The position numbers and the translations under genes were made by a program. This document shows, in pieces, positions 23,601 through 38,942 of a DNA stretch of 64,000 nt (within the stretch, counting starts at the first letter, position 1; each line of letters begins with the position of its first letter). This DNA is from Xestospongia bergquistia (taxonomy: Eukaryota; Porifera; Demospongiae; Haplosclerida; Petrosiidae). The notes beneath the pieces were generated by a model, which did no database searches, was not told the origin of the DNA, and was given only the letters and a program-made list of their open reading frames with translations. The stretch lies in contig OZ014414.1 in assembly GCA_963965975.1 (NCBI GenBank), forward strand, positions 8,799,230 to 8,863,229, given 5' to 3'.

Positions 23601-23823
23601 TAGTAGCATCAGGTTTGGTATCTAACCACAACTCAAACATTTTTGTTGTTTTGTATGTGGAGTCATCTGGTAGCTTGTGAATATCTTCTAACTTCTTAGC
23701 GTTCAGTTTCAACTGAATTCCCAACTGATACCATTTACTACCAATACGAATATGTTCACATAATTCATCAAGTGTTGGTTTCTCTACGAGAATCTCCTCA
23801 AAAGATAGGTTTCTTGTAGTCAT
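17635..23823 (-). CDS. Unit 3 receptor with two death domains, complete, 1162 aa
   Basis: Fourteen exons: 23508-23823, 23351-23428, 22991-23287, 22660-22941, 22244-22612, 22084-22182, 21355-22028, 21179-21296, 21021-21083, 20792-20929, 20646-20747, 20520-20594, 20226-20303, 17635-18434; 3489 nt, one frame. It differs from the other copies by two extra exons after the first death domain: a 26-aa linker starting MDIPSTEPG, and a second divergent death domain (LADISDMWYEIGLSLKVS, QVIHSWLTTTESHLVTW). The CARD-like exon has a new beginning (VKENTLQSFIEEM) replacing the usual MDSQSLANEA start. The second CARD-like domain is in a fused exon without the NLS exon. The ~225-aa block, coiled coils and LRR exon (ending LKFSIF) follow. 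A MITE and a Mutator-like element lie in the last intron and leave the coding frame intact. Confidence 0.88.
18777..19546. mobile_element. Mutator-like element (770 bp) with 8-bp target duplication
   Basis: GTCCATAC occurs at 18769-18776 and 19547-19554 and only once in homologous units. The inverted repeats are about 100 bp long and nearly perfect (GTTCGCCTACTCCGGGTTCG outside; TACGGTATCCGTAGGCAAAA inside, minus strand). On the minus strand, about 19397-19240 encodes FVVKCLRRVVGKSHPNIFEC then VEVFQREQ, matching the C-terminal part of MULE transposases ('hP.i..fi..l..EQ'). That frame then hits a stop. It is a non-autonomous derivative of a Mutator element, related to 37051-37736. Confidence 0.8.
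18894..19150. repeat. 130-bp direct duplication inside the Mutator-like element
   Basis: The segment from 18894 (CAATTCAAGAGCTACTGGAC onward) repeats almost exactly from 19024. The two copies differ by an inserted A in GTCTGAAACAATG. No coding sense is apparent. Confidence 0.9.
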
Positions 23824-23856
23824 TGCTCTTTGTATGGTGACACGCCCAATGAATTT

Positions 23857-23880
23857 GGTGACTTTTTGGGTGGGGCTCAT
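23857..23880 (-). promoter_or_regulatory. Conserved upstream motif, unit 3 receptor gene
   Basis: The stretch GGTGACTTTTTGGGTGGGGC followed by TCAT lies 34 bp upstream of the ATG at 23823. The same spacing is seen in unit 6, and near-identical versions lie upstream of units 1 and 4. A regulatory role is inferred. Confidence 0.4.
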
Positions 23881-24230
23881 CACATGAGAAGTAATGACCA
23901 CACCCATCTTAATAATAATCATAACATGAGTGGCTTGAACTGTTAAGTATTACAAGTTAGTATTGTATTCATCTCTTGTTATCTGATCTATCCTCCAATA
24001 TTATGTATCTAGTATTTTAACATGTAACTATATTATATTACAATATTATAATGTTCTATTGTTCAGTACTGGCTGTAATAATTTATATTCAAGGACTTCA
24101 TCCTCCTATATTAATGATATGTGAATCATATTGTTGTTATATTTGGACATAATGAATTCATTACAAATGTAATTAACCCAGGACTAGTATATTTATGACA
24201 ATAATACATCTGTTTTTAATCTGTAGTGAC

Positions 24231-27230
<3,000 letters not shown>

Positions 27231-27439
27231 AAATCTAGATTAGATCATATTATTATTAGAAATAATAGAGTTGTCTATTAATATCATCTCACCATTTATT
27301 ATGTGAGTGAGTAAACGTCTCTACTTCAGAAATATGTATTGTTGGACTTGAACAGTTGACAATTTTCATTATTCAACTGAACTGATCTCATTATTATAGT
27401 TAAATTGTAGTCTTCAATCTCTTAATGATTAATTGAATT

Positions 27440-28240
27440 AATGGAGTTTTTTATTAAAACACAAAAGACACTTAATAACAAAGCTAATATAAAGAGTATC
27501 AATAACAATACTAGATTTGTAATGATAATAAAATTAAATAAGAAGTAAAAAGATTAATTATTATTAATTATTAACAATTAATTAATAAATATGAACAATA
27601 TGTGTGTGCTATATTCATGATAATTCTAAAATAGATAAGAAATATTTTGCTTTAATTGACTTACAGAGTTGAGATCTTTGAATGATGAGGGAAGGGAATT
27701 AGAAATGGAATATGGATCCCAAACAGTGGAAGACTTCTTGTTCATTTTTTTAAATAGAGACGAGAAGTCCTTGGAAGTTGAAGAAGAGGATAGCTTGGGG
27801 AAGAAGGTAGATTTCAAATGATGTTGGTAGGAGAATGTTTTGTTTCTACAAATGTGATATTGAGACATCAGAGATGATGATTTAGCTCTTTTGGTTTTAG
27901 TAAATAGAGCATTATGTTTGGGAATACAAGAAAGGAGGTGGTTGTTGGCCCAGGGTGGTGAATTTTTAATAGACACTAATTTAGATGGGATGGTCCGATT
28001 CATTACTTCAATAAAGACTTCTTTAAACATGGACCAAGAGTAATTGACATCAATGGAGGATAAGAGAGAGTCTCAGGGGAGAGAAGAGAGGATTACATTA
28101 GCTGTTTTAAAGTCACCTTTATTATAAAGCCAAATATTCTTAGAGGATGGTATGTAATGTTGTCTTAAAAGGACAATGAACAATAACAAATTACAAGACA
28201 AAATGGAGGAAGAAAAAAAGAAGGACATGACAAGTTTGGA
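27440..28240 (-). mobile_element. LINE ORF2 remnant (endonuclease-RT linker), unit 4
   Basis: The minus-strand frame 28030-27626 encodes the region between endonuclease and reverse transcriptase of a LINE (SPPWANNHLLSCIPKHNALF, KSSSLMSQYHICRNK, DFSSLFKKMNKKS). It is then fused, with the RT domain deleted, to an ORF2 C-terminus (SNSLPSSFKDLNSVSQLKQN). Upstream, 28060-28190 gives IPSSKN and LYNKGDFKTAN. The sequence down to 27440 is AT-rich and is probably the LINE 3' untranslated region. Confidence 0.75.
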
Positions 28241-28385
28241 CAAGTCTATAATGTATATGTGTAGAGAACAGATGACCCCACTTATTATGTTATAAGTCTT
28301 ACTTAGCTCCTAAATTGGTACAGTCCAATTTTATGATACCTGGAGTTTTGTTTCATCCAAGAGTTGATTTGGACAAGTCTATAAA

Positions 28386-28574
28386 TTGCTAGAGAAATTG
28401 AACAAAGTTAATTCTAATGAAGGACTTTTTGATAATGACGAAGAGGTACAGTTTGCTTTGTGGAATGATGATTGTCTACCTATTGAGAGTATATACATTG
28501 TACAGGTTCAGTTTGATAATGTAGTAATAGACCTACTACATTATGTTATGACTGAATGGGAAAAAACAGTGTAG
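28386..28574 (+). pseudogene. FKBP-locus 3' exon fragment, unit 4
   Basis: The open stretch encodes LEKLNKVNSNEGLFDNDEE and ends in YVMTEWEKTV plus a stop. The last residues match the 3' end of FKBP copy 2 (38800-38854, TEWGKTV), so it derives from the 3' part of the same ancestral locus. Copies lie at 51075-51270 and 61832-62020. It is stranded between two pieces of LINE. I do not recognise the fold of the N-terminal part. Confidence 0.45.
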
Positions 28575-28679
28575 GGATATCTATAAAGAGCTGAAGAGTT
28601 AAATTTACATGAAGAGTCTCTGATCAATTATCTGTAAAATAATGAAATCACACATAAAAATTAGAATAAACTTATTGAG

Positions 28680-29960
28680 AGAGGAGGAGGACCTATTGAT
28701 GGATGGTTGAGAATTGGAGGAGGAGCTATAGAGGGAGGGTTGAGAGTTTAAGAAGAGGTACTGTAAGGAGGGTGGAATTTTGGAGAAGGAGTGGTAGAGA
28801 AAGAGTGAAGAATTGGAGGTAATGATAATGTAATGATAGAGGAAGTTGAAGAAAAGCTGGGCTCAGAAGAATGATTAGATGTAGGAATGGAAATAGAACT
28901 GACAGCAGAGCAGGATAACATTTGTACTTTGTGAGAAATAGAGTCAATTGAACAGCTTTTATTTCAGTAATAATAGTAGACATTGGTTTACAGGTATTTT
29001 CAAGTTTTACTAGCCTATCTTTTAGCTGAGTAATATCACTTGTTAGGACAGATACTGAGGAGACTAGAGACTTCACACAGTAAGGACAGATACTGAGGAG
29101 ACTAGAGACTTCACACAGTAAGGACAGATACTGAGGAGACTAGAGACTTCACACAGTAAGGACAGATACTGAGGAGACTAGAGACTTCATACAGTAAGGA
29201 CAGATACTGAGGAGACTAGAGACTTCACACAGTAAGGACAAATGAAGGGATAGTTAGCAGCAACAGTGGGAGAGATGTTAACATATTCACTATGAGACCA
29301 ACAAGACTCACATTCTATCATGTGGCCAGTGTCTTCTTGGGTCAAACAAACACACTTCACAACATCTTTATCATTTCCAGGACCTGGATTTAATTCAATG
29401 TCACCAGAGAGTAGAAGAAGGAGAAGAAGTAGAACTATAGCTTGGTACGTTGATGAACTACTACGATGGAGGTGAGAAAAAGACTTTGTCAGATATCTAC
29501 GATGTCTGGGTCGATTTGGTACAAAAACAAGACCATACATGTAACAGGTGATGTGTAGACTTCTTTCCTCGAGAGACAGTTTCTGAGAGAAGGCAGCCTA
29601 CGAGTGGACAGACAGAAAAAAGAAGCATATCAGAAACAGCTGACCGCGCGCCATTTTGATACTAGAATATTTTCATCTCTGAATATAAGACAGGTCATGT
29701 TGACTTCTTTAGGTGGTCTAAAATGTAATGCAAGTACATTTCTCATTGCTTGAGGTCTTCTCTCGCCACAAAGTGTTAAAAATAATACTCCGCCCACAAA
29801 TAATAATTACAGGCGCCAAGTAACCAGCTGTTAGAGAGACAAAACAGTGCAACGTTAGAGAAGTAAGTGTCAAGCAAAACTGCTCTATTTTTATTGTCTA
29901 TTACTTTTGTTAGAGAAATAAATTGTTATAAAAGAAGAGAAAAGGAAGTTAAAAGAAATT
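28680..29960 (-). mobile_element. LINE 2A-PHD ORF fragment, unit 4
   Basis: The minus-strand frame 29540-29187 encodes a leucine-rich run, SGDIELNPGP and the PHD finger (CVCLTQEDTGHMIECESCW). The start methionine region up to about 29650 is present but frame-disturbed. Five 38-bp repeats (29047-29240) follow, then the coiled-coil and Ser/Pro-rich segments down to about 28680. It sits 3' of the unit 4 receptor stop codon. Confidence 0.8.
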
Positions 29961-30020
29961 TAAAGAGAAAATAAAAGTGAGTGAGAAGACAAATTAAGAA
30001 TAAACAACAAGCTACTTACA

Positions 30021-33000
30021 TTACCAAAACACAAGTCTGTCTTTAATAACTTGATAACTGTCTAACGTCATACAATACTCTTCATGTTGTCTTGATAAGT
30101 GTAGTTTCCTTATTGTAGTATTTTTATTAAGTGATGTACATATTGTCTTGATATCATCATTGTTCAATGAAGTATTGTCGAGATATAGTGTTGTTAGTGA
30201 AGTAGTTGTTTGTATTAGCTCTGCTATTGTACTGGTACTAACTGAAGTGATCTGATGATTACGTCCAATGTTCAACTTAGTCAATGTTTGGTTTTTAGTA
30301 AGTCCTTCACAGATATATCGGACTCCATTATCAGTGATGTTACAGTTGATGAGACGTAGTTCTTTTAAAGTTGTATTACTTGATAACATAGTAGATAAGT
30401 GAGTTATATCTTCATCTGTGATATCAGTAACATCTAACAACCATAACTGTTCAAGTGTTTTATTATTAAAGAGACTATCACTGACTTGTTTGATACCACC
30501 GGTAAGTGAAGAGGAGTACAGCACTAGTGTCTTTATTGTTTTATTAGCTTTTAGTATCTCTGATAATATCGATACACACTTACTGTCCAATAAAGTGTTG
30601 TATATATTAAGACTCCTCACTGTACACTTATTAAGATTGTTTATAATAACTGCAGTACTTTCAGGAGATGATGAGATGAGATGAATACTCCATTCTTTTC
30701 TTGTTTGTTGTTCTTTTATTAATTTACTTATAACATCTTCACTTTGTAATACACTTGGACTAGTGAGACTAACATAATTGTTATCATCTCTCCACTGAAC
30801 ACTTCCAGTGTCTCCTGTTATAAAACAGAGTTAGTATATAGTATAGTACACACATAGTAATATATACTATAATACACTACAATACACAGACAATACACTG
30901 AAGAAGAAAGGAACCCATTACTGTTTACTGACTATGGTTACTATGGCAACGAGCAAATAGGAGGCGGGGCTTATTATCCTGATTTACTGAGATGTTCCTT
31001 TTAAATTACTGATTTACTTTTAGTTGGTCTATCTACAGTAAGTCATGTTGATATATTACATCATTTTAATTTGTGAATTTATTGGAGTTATAGTAACAGA
31101 TAGTCTGGTATGGCCAGCCCCTTTGCTTAGAGAGGAAGGGTTTGGTAGTCCATACTATAATACAGTTGTCTCTTTCACTAACATTCCTGATATAACTATT
31201 GAACTTGTATCAAACAAACCACATTGTTTTTACAGTGGGTGTGGGTGGAAATTTCTTTGATCTAAAAGTGCAGGATCTACAAACAAACATCATTAGATGT
31301 TTCATTCTGAAATATTGACTTCTTTGTCCTTTCTTGTTTTATTGTATTACAATATCTTTCATTTAGTCATGTTGATTTAACTCTGTAAAAATATTCATTG
31401 TAGTCTCACAAACCAACTTAAGAGAAAGGGGCTGAGTTAATTATGTTCCTTTTATATTAACATATAATAAGGTTTACATAAAATTAAATTCTTTTTCATT
31501 AACTGTAATATGCTACCAGATCCTTCCTCTCTAAGCGAAGGGGCTGACCTCATCAGACTATATATGGTATTATAGTATACAATGTGGTTCTATCATAACA
31601 AGATTAGTTATAATGACATCATTATTAGTACTTATGTCCATTATAGGTGGAGTCAACTAAGACACAGTCAAGTGTATTATTTGTCAGTAACAATATATGT
31701 AGTAGTTAGTCCATTTTAGTTGCTATTCATGTCAATAAAGTTACATTATAAATAACAATACTTGTAGTGTATGTGTATTTTATTATATTATAATTATAAT
31801 AAATTAATATAACATTCTCTAAGTCTTACCTCTTTTGTCTGACTCTTCATCCTTTGTCTCTTTATTATCATCATAGTCCTTTAATATATCATGTAATACT
31901 GGAGACTCTATATAAGATACTTATATTAAACATGTACATGTATATAGTGTAACACTTAATATAAACATTTTATAGATCTTATCATAATCATAACTCTATC
32001 ATATTATACTGACACTAAGGGAGTGTATAGTAAATATGGAAATTCATTTTTATATATTAACCCTGATTATGTAAAATATTGAAAACATTGGACTTGTGAT
32101 TGATGTTGTATTAATTTACCTTCCTTTGTTTTCACAAGTGATGTTAAATCTTCAATTGTCTTTTCTTTCATTTCTCTTGTTTCTATATAAAGGAACATTA
32201 AGTTATTAATCAGATATATCAAATAATAGATAGTTATTAAATAAAACAATAGTTGTACACAATATACTTTCATTTTGTCTGATAATAGATGACATTTGTA
32301 TAGTCATCTTTTTCCAGTTTGTTCATATAATTGTATATTAATTAATTTAACATTACTGTCACAGTGTTAATGATAGCTATTGTATTAATAATACCTTCTT
32401 TCCTTTCTGGAAGTGATGTCAAATCTTCAAACTGTTTTTTTTTCATTTCTATATATAACAATATTATACAATATATTATATTATACATGTACTCAGTATG
32501 ATAAATTATATTCATGATCTCAAATAGTAGAAACAAAATTTAAATATACATGTACAAATTTAGTATACTAGACAACTATTAACAAATATTACTATCTTTA
32601 TTTATTGACTTTATTTTTATAATCTTTTCTCATCAAATATTTTCTGTTATATAAATATTAATTACCTTGTAAACTTTGTTTTAATGTCTCATTTTCTTTG
32701 TCTTTATCTCTTAGTTGTAATGTCAATGTTATCTTCTGTTGTTCTTCTATTTCTCTCTGTTTTTCAACTGAAAACAATTCTTCCTCAGTAGCTAAAAATG
32801 AAAAATTCACAAATAATGTCCAAGTATTGACAAGTGACACATGATGTGTTAATATTATATAATTGCACTTAATTAATTTAACATTAATATTAATTAATTA
32901 CAGACAGACTTGTATCCCACTGTATGGAAGGTTTATCAGAAGACAAGCTTACAAAGTGTGGGAATGTGAGTTTTATCATGACCTGATATACCAATCACTA

Positions 33001-36000
33001 ATCCAATACAGTCAGCTATGAATCTCATTACTACAATTATAGCTAAACCCACAGTACTAAGGTTATATAAATTGACCACATTCTCACTTGTTTAGATTCA
33101 CTCACTCAATATTATAATATCTACATGTACATATTATGATAGTTACCTTTTAAACTCTGTTTTAATTCCTCAATCTGTTCATCTCTCTCTCGTAGTTGTA
33201 ATGTCAATGATGTCGTTATCTCTTGCTGTTTCTCTATTTTTCTTTGTTTTTCAATAGACTCTTTCTCAATAACTAAAAATGAATTCACAAAATATACTAA
33301 CAAATAAATAATACAGAGTATGTCAATGTTACATGTATTAATTAAATCTTCCTTGATTTAAAATGATTTTAAACTGTTTGGATGTCAGATACAAGTTATA
33401 AAATATAGATCTTTTCTATTCACAGACTACATCAGACTAATGTCTATTGTATGAAAGCAGTACCTAGTGAGACAGTCCTATATTAAGATATTTATAATGA
33501 TCTCTACCTCATAAACCCAAAACATTAAGTGTTAAAGTATATAGTCTAATACTGTCCCACTAGTCTTTCATACTATTGTGTAATTAATGAGTAACATAAT
33601 GTTAGCTCCAATTACTCTAATAGATTTAGTCTCTTTCTTTTTAGTGTTTCCTTTAATCTTCCACTTAATTATTAATTTATTTTATTAATATCAATTACCT
33701 TTCAAGTTCTGTTTTAATGTCTCATTTTCTTTGTCTCTATCTCTTAGTTGTGATGTTAAATCTTCAATATCCTTTTCTTTCATTTGTCTCATTTCTATGT
33801 AATAATATTGAGTTGTAAAACAGTTATACTATATTTAGTAAATTAAAATTACAAATTAAATTCATAATTTCATGAATGTAGTTAAGAAGTAATTTTAAGT
33901 ATGTACACCCACACACACACAATAGGATAATAGACAGTTTAATAATGGTTATTGACTATATGGACAAATACCTTCACTTTGTTTTTTAACAGATGACAAT
34001 TGCATAGTCTTCTTTTTACTGATGGTTTGTTCTAGTTCTACATGACTTCTCAACTCCTTTGTGTTCTCTTCTACAATAGGTCTAACCTCCTATATATCAA
34101 TAAACAACACATGTAGTAACTGTTGTCTAATACTACTCATCTCTTACCTTGTCTCTTTGACGTTTGTCATAAATGGTACAATGACCAATTGTAAGTTGAA
34201 GTAATCCTCTCCTCTTCACTGATTCAAGAGTTTCCTGAGTTTTGGTAATAAGTAGAGTTGTCATACTGAGTGGAAAGGTACAGGTCACAACGATGGAGTT
34301 ACCCTCTGTCACAATAATTACTTTAACTCTTTTATTTAATTTTTCAAAGGCAACTGACAAAAGGTTTTTAATGTCAGTCAATGAAGTCTTGTCAGGATCC
34401 CATTCAAGAACAAATTTAGCAGTCTCACATTTGAGAGGAGAACTGGTTGACACCACAAGAGATTCCTGGAGACTTAGACGTGTTGTTACTGTGCGACAAA
34501 ACTCCTCAATAGCATCTTCATAAGCTTTAATGTGAACATAAACTTCTTCAACATTAATTTCGTCAGCAATGGCTTTTAAAATCTCAATGTCGATCAATGT
34601 GCACTTAACTTTGACAATTTCTAGCACATCATCAAGTGTATTAATGCTGGGATGAGCTAACTGAGGAGTGAGGTCAGGATAACAATCTTGGAGAAATGTT
34701 TTCAACTTTTCAGAAGTTATAGATGTCTCTTTAATAACATTTCGAATTTTGTTGAAAGTTGTTCCAAATTTTACTCTCATTGAATTAAATTTGGGACTCA
34801 TACTTCGTGGAACAAAAATCCCATCTATGATATAGTAAATATTATTAGATGAATATAAAGGATATTACCTTGAACAGACTCATTGTTTATATGAGATAGA
34901 CTATGAGTAGATCCTACAATAAGAGATATGATATGATAATAATATTAATATTAACACAATATACCTTCACTGAGTAGTAGTGGTTGAGTGTGTATTGTTC
35001 TATCTTCAAATGATTGCTCTATAATTTTAATAATATTTTAAAATTACAATATGTAATAAACTTAATAACTTACTATAGTCAGTCATTATGACATCACCTA
35101 ATTTAATATTATCAGTTAATCTTTGAAGTACACTGGCAAACACTTTTAGGTTACGATAGTTGCTATGGACAGCACCACGTACAGCTTTTAATAGTGACAT
35201 TAATGGCTGAGTAGATAGAGTTAGTGTATCATCTGAAATGACTCCTTCTCCATGAAGTAGTTCTGCTACTTGAACTGGATTTTGAAGAGATTGAGAGAGA
35301 GTACCATAATGACAACGTAAAATGTCACTGGCACAGACTGTAATAAAATAAATAATATTTATAAATACATTTTCAGTTAGTCAACAGTATATGTACCATT
35401 ATAATCAGATGTTAGTTCTAAATCATGTCTCTCCTTCTTCCTTTTTAAGTCATCATCTGATATCTCTTTATCTTCTAGTGGTCGCTTTCTACTTGGATTT
35501 GACATATCCCATTTTGTCATCACATTAGATTCCTATGAAATCATAGTAACATTTAGTAGAACACCATAGTATAATAATAACCTTATAAATAGTGCCCTCT
35601 GATGTAATATGATTTTCAGATTCTGTAACCTCCATTGCATCATTATGACTTGCTGTTCCTATCTCTTGAGCAATATCAGTCTTCATTTGGTCATATATCT
35701 GAGCTGTAGATATTCAAGAGAAAATACCACTATTAATCCAGATAATATGAAAATGTTTTCTCACTATATTCACTGATAATTTTCTCAGATAGAATTTTTG
35801 TCTCCTCAAACTTGGACAGTACTGTTGCTAACACTTTCAAATTCTTGTGATCTGAAGATATTGCTATATGTATAGCAGATAACAGAGTTGTCTTCTTCTC
35901 ATCTAGAATACCCTCCATTGTCTCCATCTTATCAAGTGTATCTTCATTGATACATCTCTCACTAAATAAGAGCTGAGACACTTTTACAGGATTGATCATA

Positions 36001-36445
36001 GACTGTGATAATGTATCATTATGATGCCGAAGAATAATAATGGCTTCAGTAGATAAGGAGTCCATTCCTGTAATAAAAATAATGACACATACTATCTTAT
36101 CAACCAGATTCGCTCACCAGTGAAGATACAACATTTTTTTAATAGGACCAGCTCATACTCATGAGCAATAGTGATTTCTTTGATGATTTCCTTATTCAAA
36201 GCATCTATCACTTGTCTTCTAGTAGCATTAGGGTTGGTATCTAACCACAACTCAAACATTCTTGATGTTTTGTAAATAGAATCTTCTGGTAACTTTTGAA
36301 TATCATCTCGTAACTTCTTAGGATCCAGTTTTAACAGTATTCCTAACTGATACCATTTACTACCAATACGAATGTGTTCACATAATTCATCAAGAGCTGG
36401 TTTCTCTTCTAATAATTTCTCAAAAGAAAGATTTATTGCAGCCAT
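30021..36445 (-). CDS. Unit 4 receptor with expanded coiled coil, complete, 1127 aa
   Basis: Sixteen exons: 36118-36445, 35765-36067, 35582-35703, 35397-35532, 35074-35337, 34965-35018, 34869-34913, 34148-34824, 33972-34089, 33699-33794, 33147-33272, 32666-32791, 32395-32448, 32120-32182, 31830-31907, 30021-30814; 3384 nt, one frame. Order: death domain, CARD-like domain, linker, NLS exon (SRKRPLEDK, LKRKKERH), second CARD-like domain with a shortened helix region, two small linkers, the ~225-aa block (the most diverged copy), then six coiled-coil exons. Among these are duplicated heptad exons ending ERDEQIEELKQSLK, DKENETLKQNLK and DKENETLKQSLQ. It lacks the KVRKLVTDQG and ESPLILELK linker exons of units 3, 5 and 6. 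The last exon is the LRR domain, ending DRLVFW. Function is inferred as receptor-like recognition. Confidence 0.88.
31101..31560. mobile_element. TA-flanked MITE, unit 4 intron
   Basis: This is the same element and position as 6821-7278. The inverted repeats start at TAGTCTGGTATGGCCAGCCC and end at CATCAGACTA. No internal coding sequence. Confidence 0.6.
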
Positions 36446-36474
36446 TGCTTCTTTGTCGGAGACAATACACCCAC

Positions 36475-36498
36475 TAGTGACCTTTGGGTGGGGCTCAC
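36475..36498 (-). promoter_or_regulatory. Conserved upstream motif, unit 4 receptor gene
   Basis: The stretch AGTGACCTTTGGGTGGGGCT followed by CACC lies 30 bp upstream of the ATG at 36445. It is the uninterrupted counterpart of the motif displaced at 2623-2646. A regulatory role is inferred from conservation among copies. Confidence 0.4.
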
Positions 36499-37050
36499 CT
36501 AGCCTAGTACCACACCTTCTAGTGTTTTTAACCCTTTATGTCAATCTGTTCAGACAACAGGTATTATACAATACACGTTGATATTATATATTGCCGCCAT
36601 TAGGAGTAAGTAAGAGTTCTTTAGTGAGTCAAATATCTGAAGGGGAAGTCCTCACTAATCCCACGTCAACTGTAGGATGTTCAGTAGAAGTCAAGGTACC
36701 ACATTCATTCATTATTGACCACACCCACATTATTCTATTGTTTTAGTTACATGAGTATACGAGATATTTATCATCAACTCCAACGAGTTTCTTTGTAGAA
36801 TTATGGGATATGGGAGGGACTGTGTCACATGAAAGGGGTGTGGCATCTTTTATCACTAGACAAATGGTAAATATTAAATTCACAGTGAAATATCATTGTA
36901 CATTTGTAGTGTCTTAGAAGACTTGGATGGAACAATATTGACTATAGTATTAAGAGAAATGAACTCTTTAATTTAAACTTGATTAAGGACAGGTAAGTTG
37001 AACAGCTGTTTAATAAATTACATCATTATGACATCATAGGTTATAAAAGG

Positions 37051-37736
37051 GGGTTAGTCCCATTTCGCCTACTCCTATTTTGCCTACTCCCATTTCGCCT
37101 ACTAATTGACAACCAGTGCCATTTTGCCTACTCATGAAAAATGCTATACAATTCATGGAATACCATAAATACATGATGGTTTTGATGTGAGTTTCACATA
37201 TATATTACCTAAGCCAGTCTTTGATTTTAATTGCTAAAAACAAGGGTTGCATGACAAGTTTTGATGTGTTTATTGTTTGCTACCAGGAAAATCTTGTGCG
37301 GTTTATCTGAGAACCCTTGAGATTATCAAGCAGAAATCAGAAGACCTAGGCTACACACTTGCCTCACTGACTTTGAACTAGCTATAATTCAAGCAGTAGA
37401 GTTGACATTTCCAACTACAGAGGTTAAAGGGTGCTTTTTTCATTTTGCACAAGCTTTAAATAGAAAAATAGCCACCCTTTGTCTGCAATGCGCTTACAGA
37501 CAAAATCCTGATGTGAGCAAATTTGTTAGGAAGACTGCCATTTGAACTATATGTGTATGCATAGTTTTGTTGGAACTTAATATTATTAGATGATTTTTAA
37601 CCTTTTTTATTTTCTTACAAACTTACTTCTATCATTTTCATCACGTTTTGCAGGAGTAGGCAAAATGGCACTGGTCGTCAATTAGTAGGCGAAACAGGAG
37701 TAGGCGAAATGGGAGTAGGCAAAATGGCACCAATTC
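37051..37736. mobile_element. Mutator-like element (686 bp) with transposase remnant and 8-bp duplication
   Basis: ATAAAAGG is present at 37043-37050 and 37737-37744 and only once at the homologous FKBP site (about 3174-3181). The terminal inverted repeats (~75 bp) are built from CCATTTCGCCTACTCC-like modules. On the plus strand, 37368-37544 encodes TDFELAIIQAVELTFP and GCFFHFAQALNRKIATL, matching the C-terminal part of the MULE transposase domain ('tDfE.A', 'GC.FHf.qal.rk'). The preceding segment (VYLRTLEIIKQKSEDL) is in another frame, so the gene is dead. The termini resemble those of 18777-19546, so the two are one family. Confidence 0.85.
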
Positions 37737-37740
37737 ATAA

Positions 37741-38854
37741 AAGGATGGGATGTGGGGGTGGCCACAATGAAGAAAGGAGAGAAATGTTCATTAATTACTC
37801 ACTAGAATTTGCTTATGGAGAAAGTGGTTCTGGTGAGAAGATTCCTCCTAATTCTACACTTCAATTTGAGGTTGAACTCTTTCATTGGGCTGGAGAGGAC
37901 ATTACCAAAGATGGAGGTGTTCTAATGAGTGTGGTTACCAAGGGAACAGGATTTAAGAAACCCACAGAGGGATCAACAGTAAATGGTATACTATTTAATA
38001 TTAACTAACATAATACATTATAATCTACATATATAATATTATATGTATATACTGACTAAAGTGATAGGAATAGCTTGTATTGTTAATGTATTATATTAAG
38101 ACTACTATTAATAGTATATAGTTACTATAGAAACTCAAGTTACTATAGCAACTACAACAGTAATAGTAATTGATGTATCTGCTGTACTAGTGAGTAATTA
38201 GTATGGGTGTGGCTCTCTTTTAAATTTAGTATAATATTCTAATATAATCTAATTTTTTCATTTACAGTATATATTAAGGGTACTATTGGTGACTATGTCA
38301 TTGAGGATAGAGAAGTGGAGTTTGTTGTAGGAGAAGGTGAGTCACCACTAATACGATGTGGTAACACCTCTCCTATAGGTTCAGAGGTCAATGTAATTGA
38401 GGAGGTAAGAAAGGAGTGGAGAATATGAAGGAGAAAGAAGAGGTCACATTAACAATACAACCTGGTTATGCATTTGGTGCTACTGGAGATATAGAGAAAG
38501 TTGTCCCTCCTAATACTGAGGTCACCTATTTTGTTAGACTAGACAGTTTTGTTAAGGTAATCTGTGAGTGATAAGTAATTAGGTCATGAATATCATTATA
38601 TTGTTAATTAGTACACACCCACTAACTAGTTCTATATTAACCACAATATTGTAGATATCACTCTATAAATAGATGGTATTCAGAGTCTACTGTTGTCTGA
38701 CTACAACTTATTACATACAAATTGTTGTAATTAAAAGGGTCATCCTCTTTTTACATTATAGGCAAAAAGTTCATATGAATATGATGAAATAGAAGACAGA
38801 GTTACTGATGCTACAACTATTTATGTTATGACTGAATGGGGAAAAACAGTGTAG
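37741..38854 (+). pseudogene. FKBP52-like immunophilin, copy 2 (frameshifted)
   Basis: Exons: about 37741-37991 (AYGESGSGEKIPPNSTLQFE, GEDITKDGG), 38268-38336 (IKGTIGDYVIEDREVEFVVG), 38379-38556 (YAFGATGDIEKVVPPNTEV, FVRLDSFVK) and 38762-38854 (AKSSYEYDEIEDRV, ending TEWGKTV stop). This spans the FK1-FK2 junction to the end of FK2 of an FKBP4/5-type protein. The first FK domain and the TPRs are not present. Compared with copy 1, one base is missing near 38408 (GAGGTAAGAAAGG versus GGGGTAGAGAAAGG), shifting the frame into a TGA. The second exon, deleted in copy 1, is intact here. A Mutator-like element separates the first exon from its upstream sequence. Confidence 0.8.
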
Positions 38855-38942
38855 GGATATCTATAAAGAGCTGAAGAGTTAAATTTACATGAAGAGTCTC
38901 TGATCAATTATCTGTGTAATATAATGAAATCACACATAAAAA

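Noticed and set aside
17635-23823. NACHT or other P-loop ATPase expected in an LRR receptor
   Set aside because: No GxxxxGK[ST] or Walker B pattern was found in any traced exon of the five genes.
37051-37736. CGCCTACTC direct modules considered as an independent minisatellite
   Set aside because: They are arranged as mirror-image ends flanking a transposase remnant and bounded by an 8-bp target duplication, so they are terminal repeats of the element.
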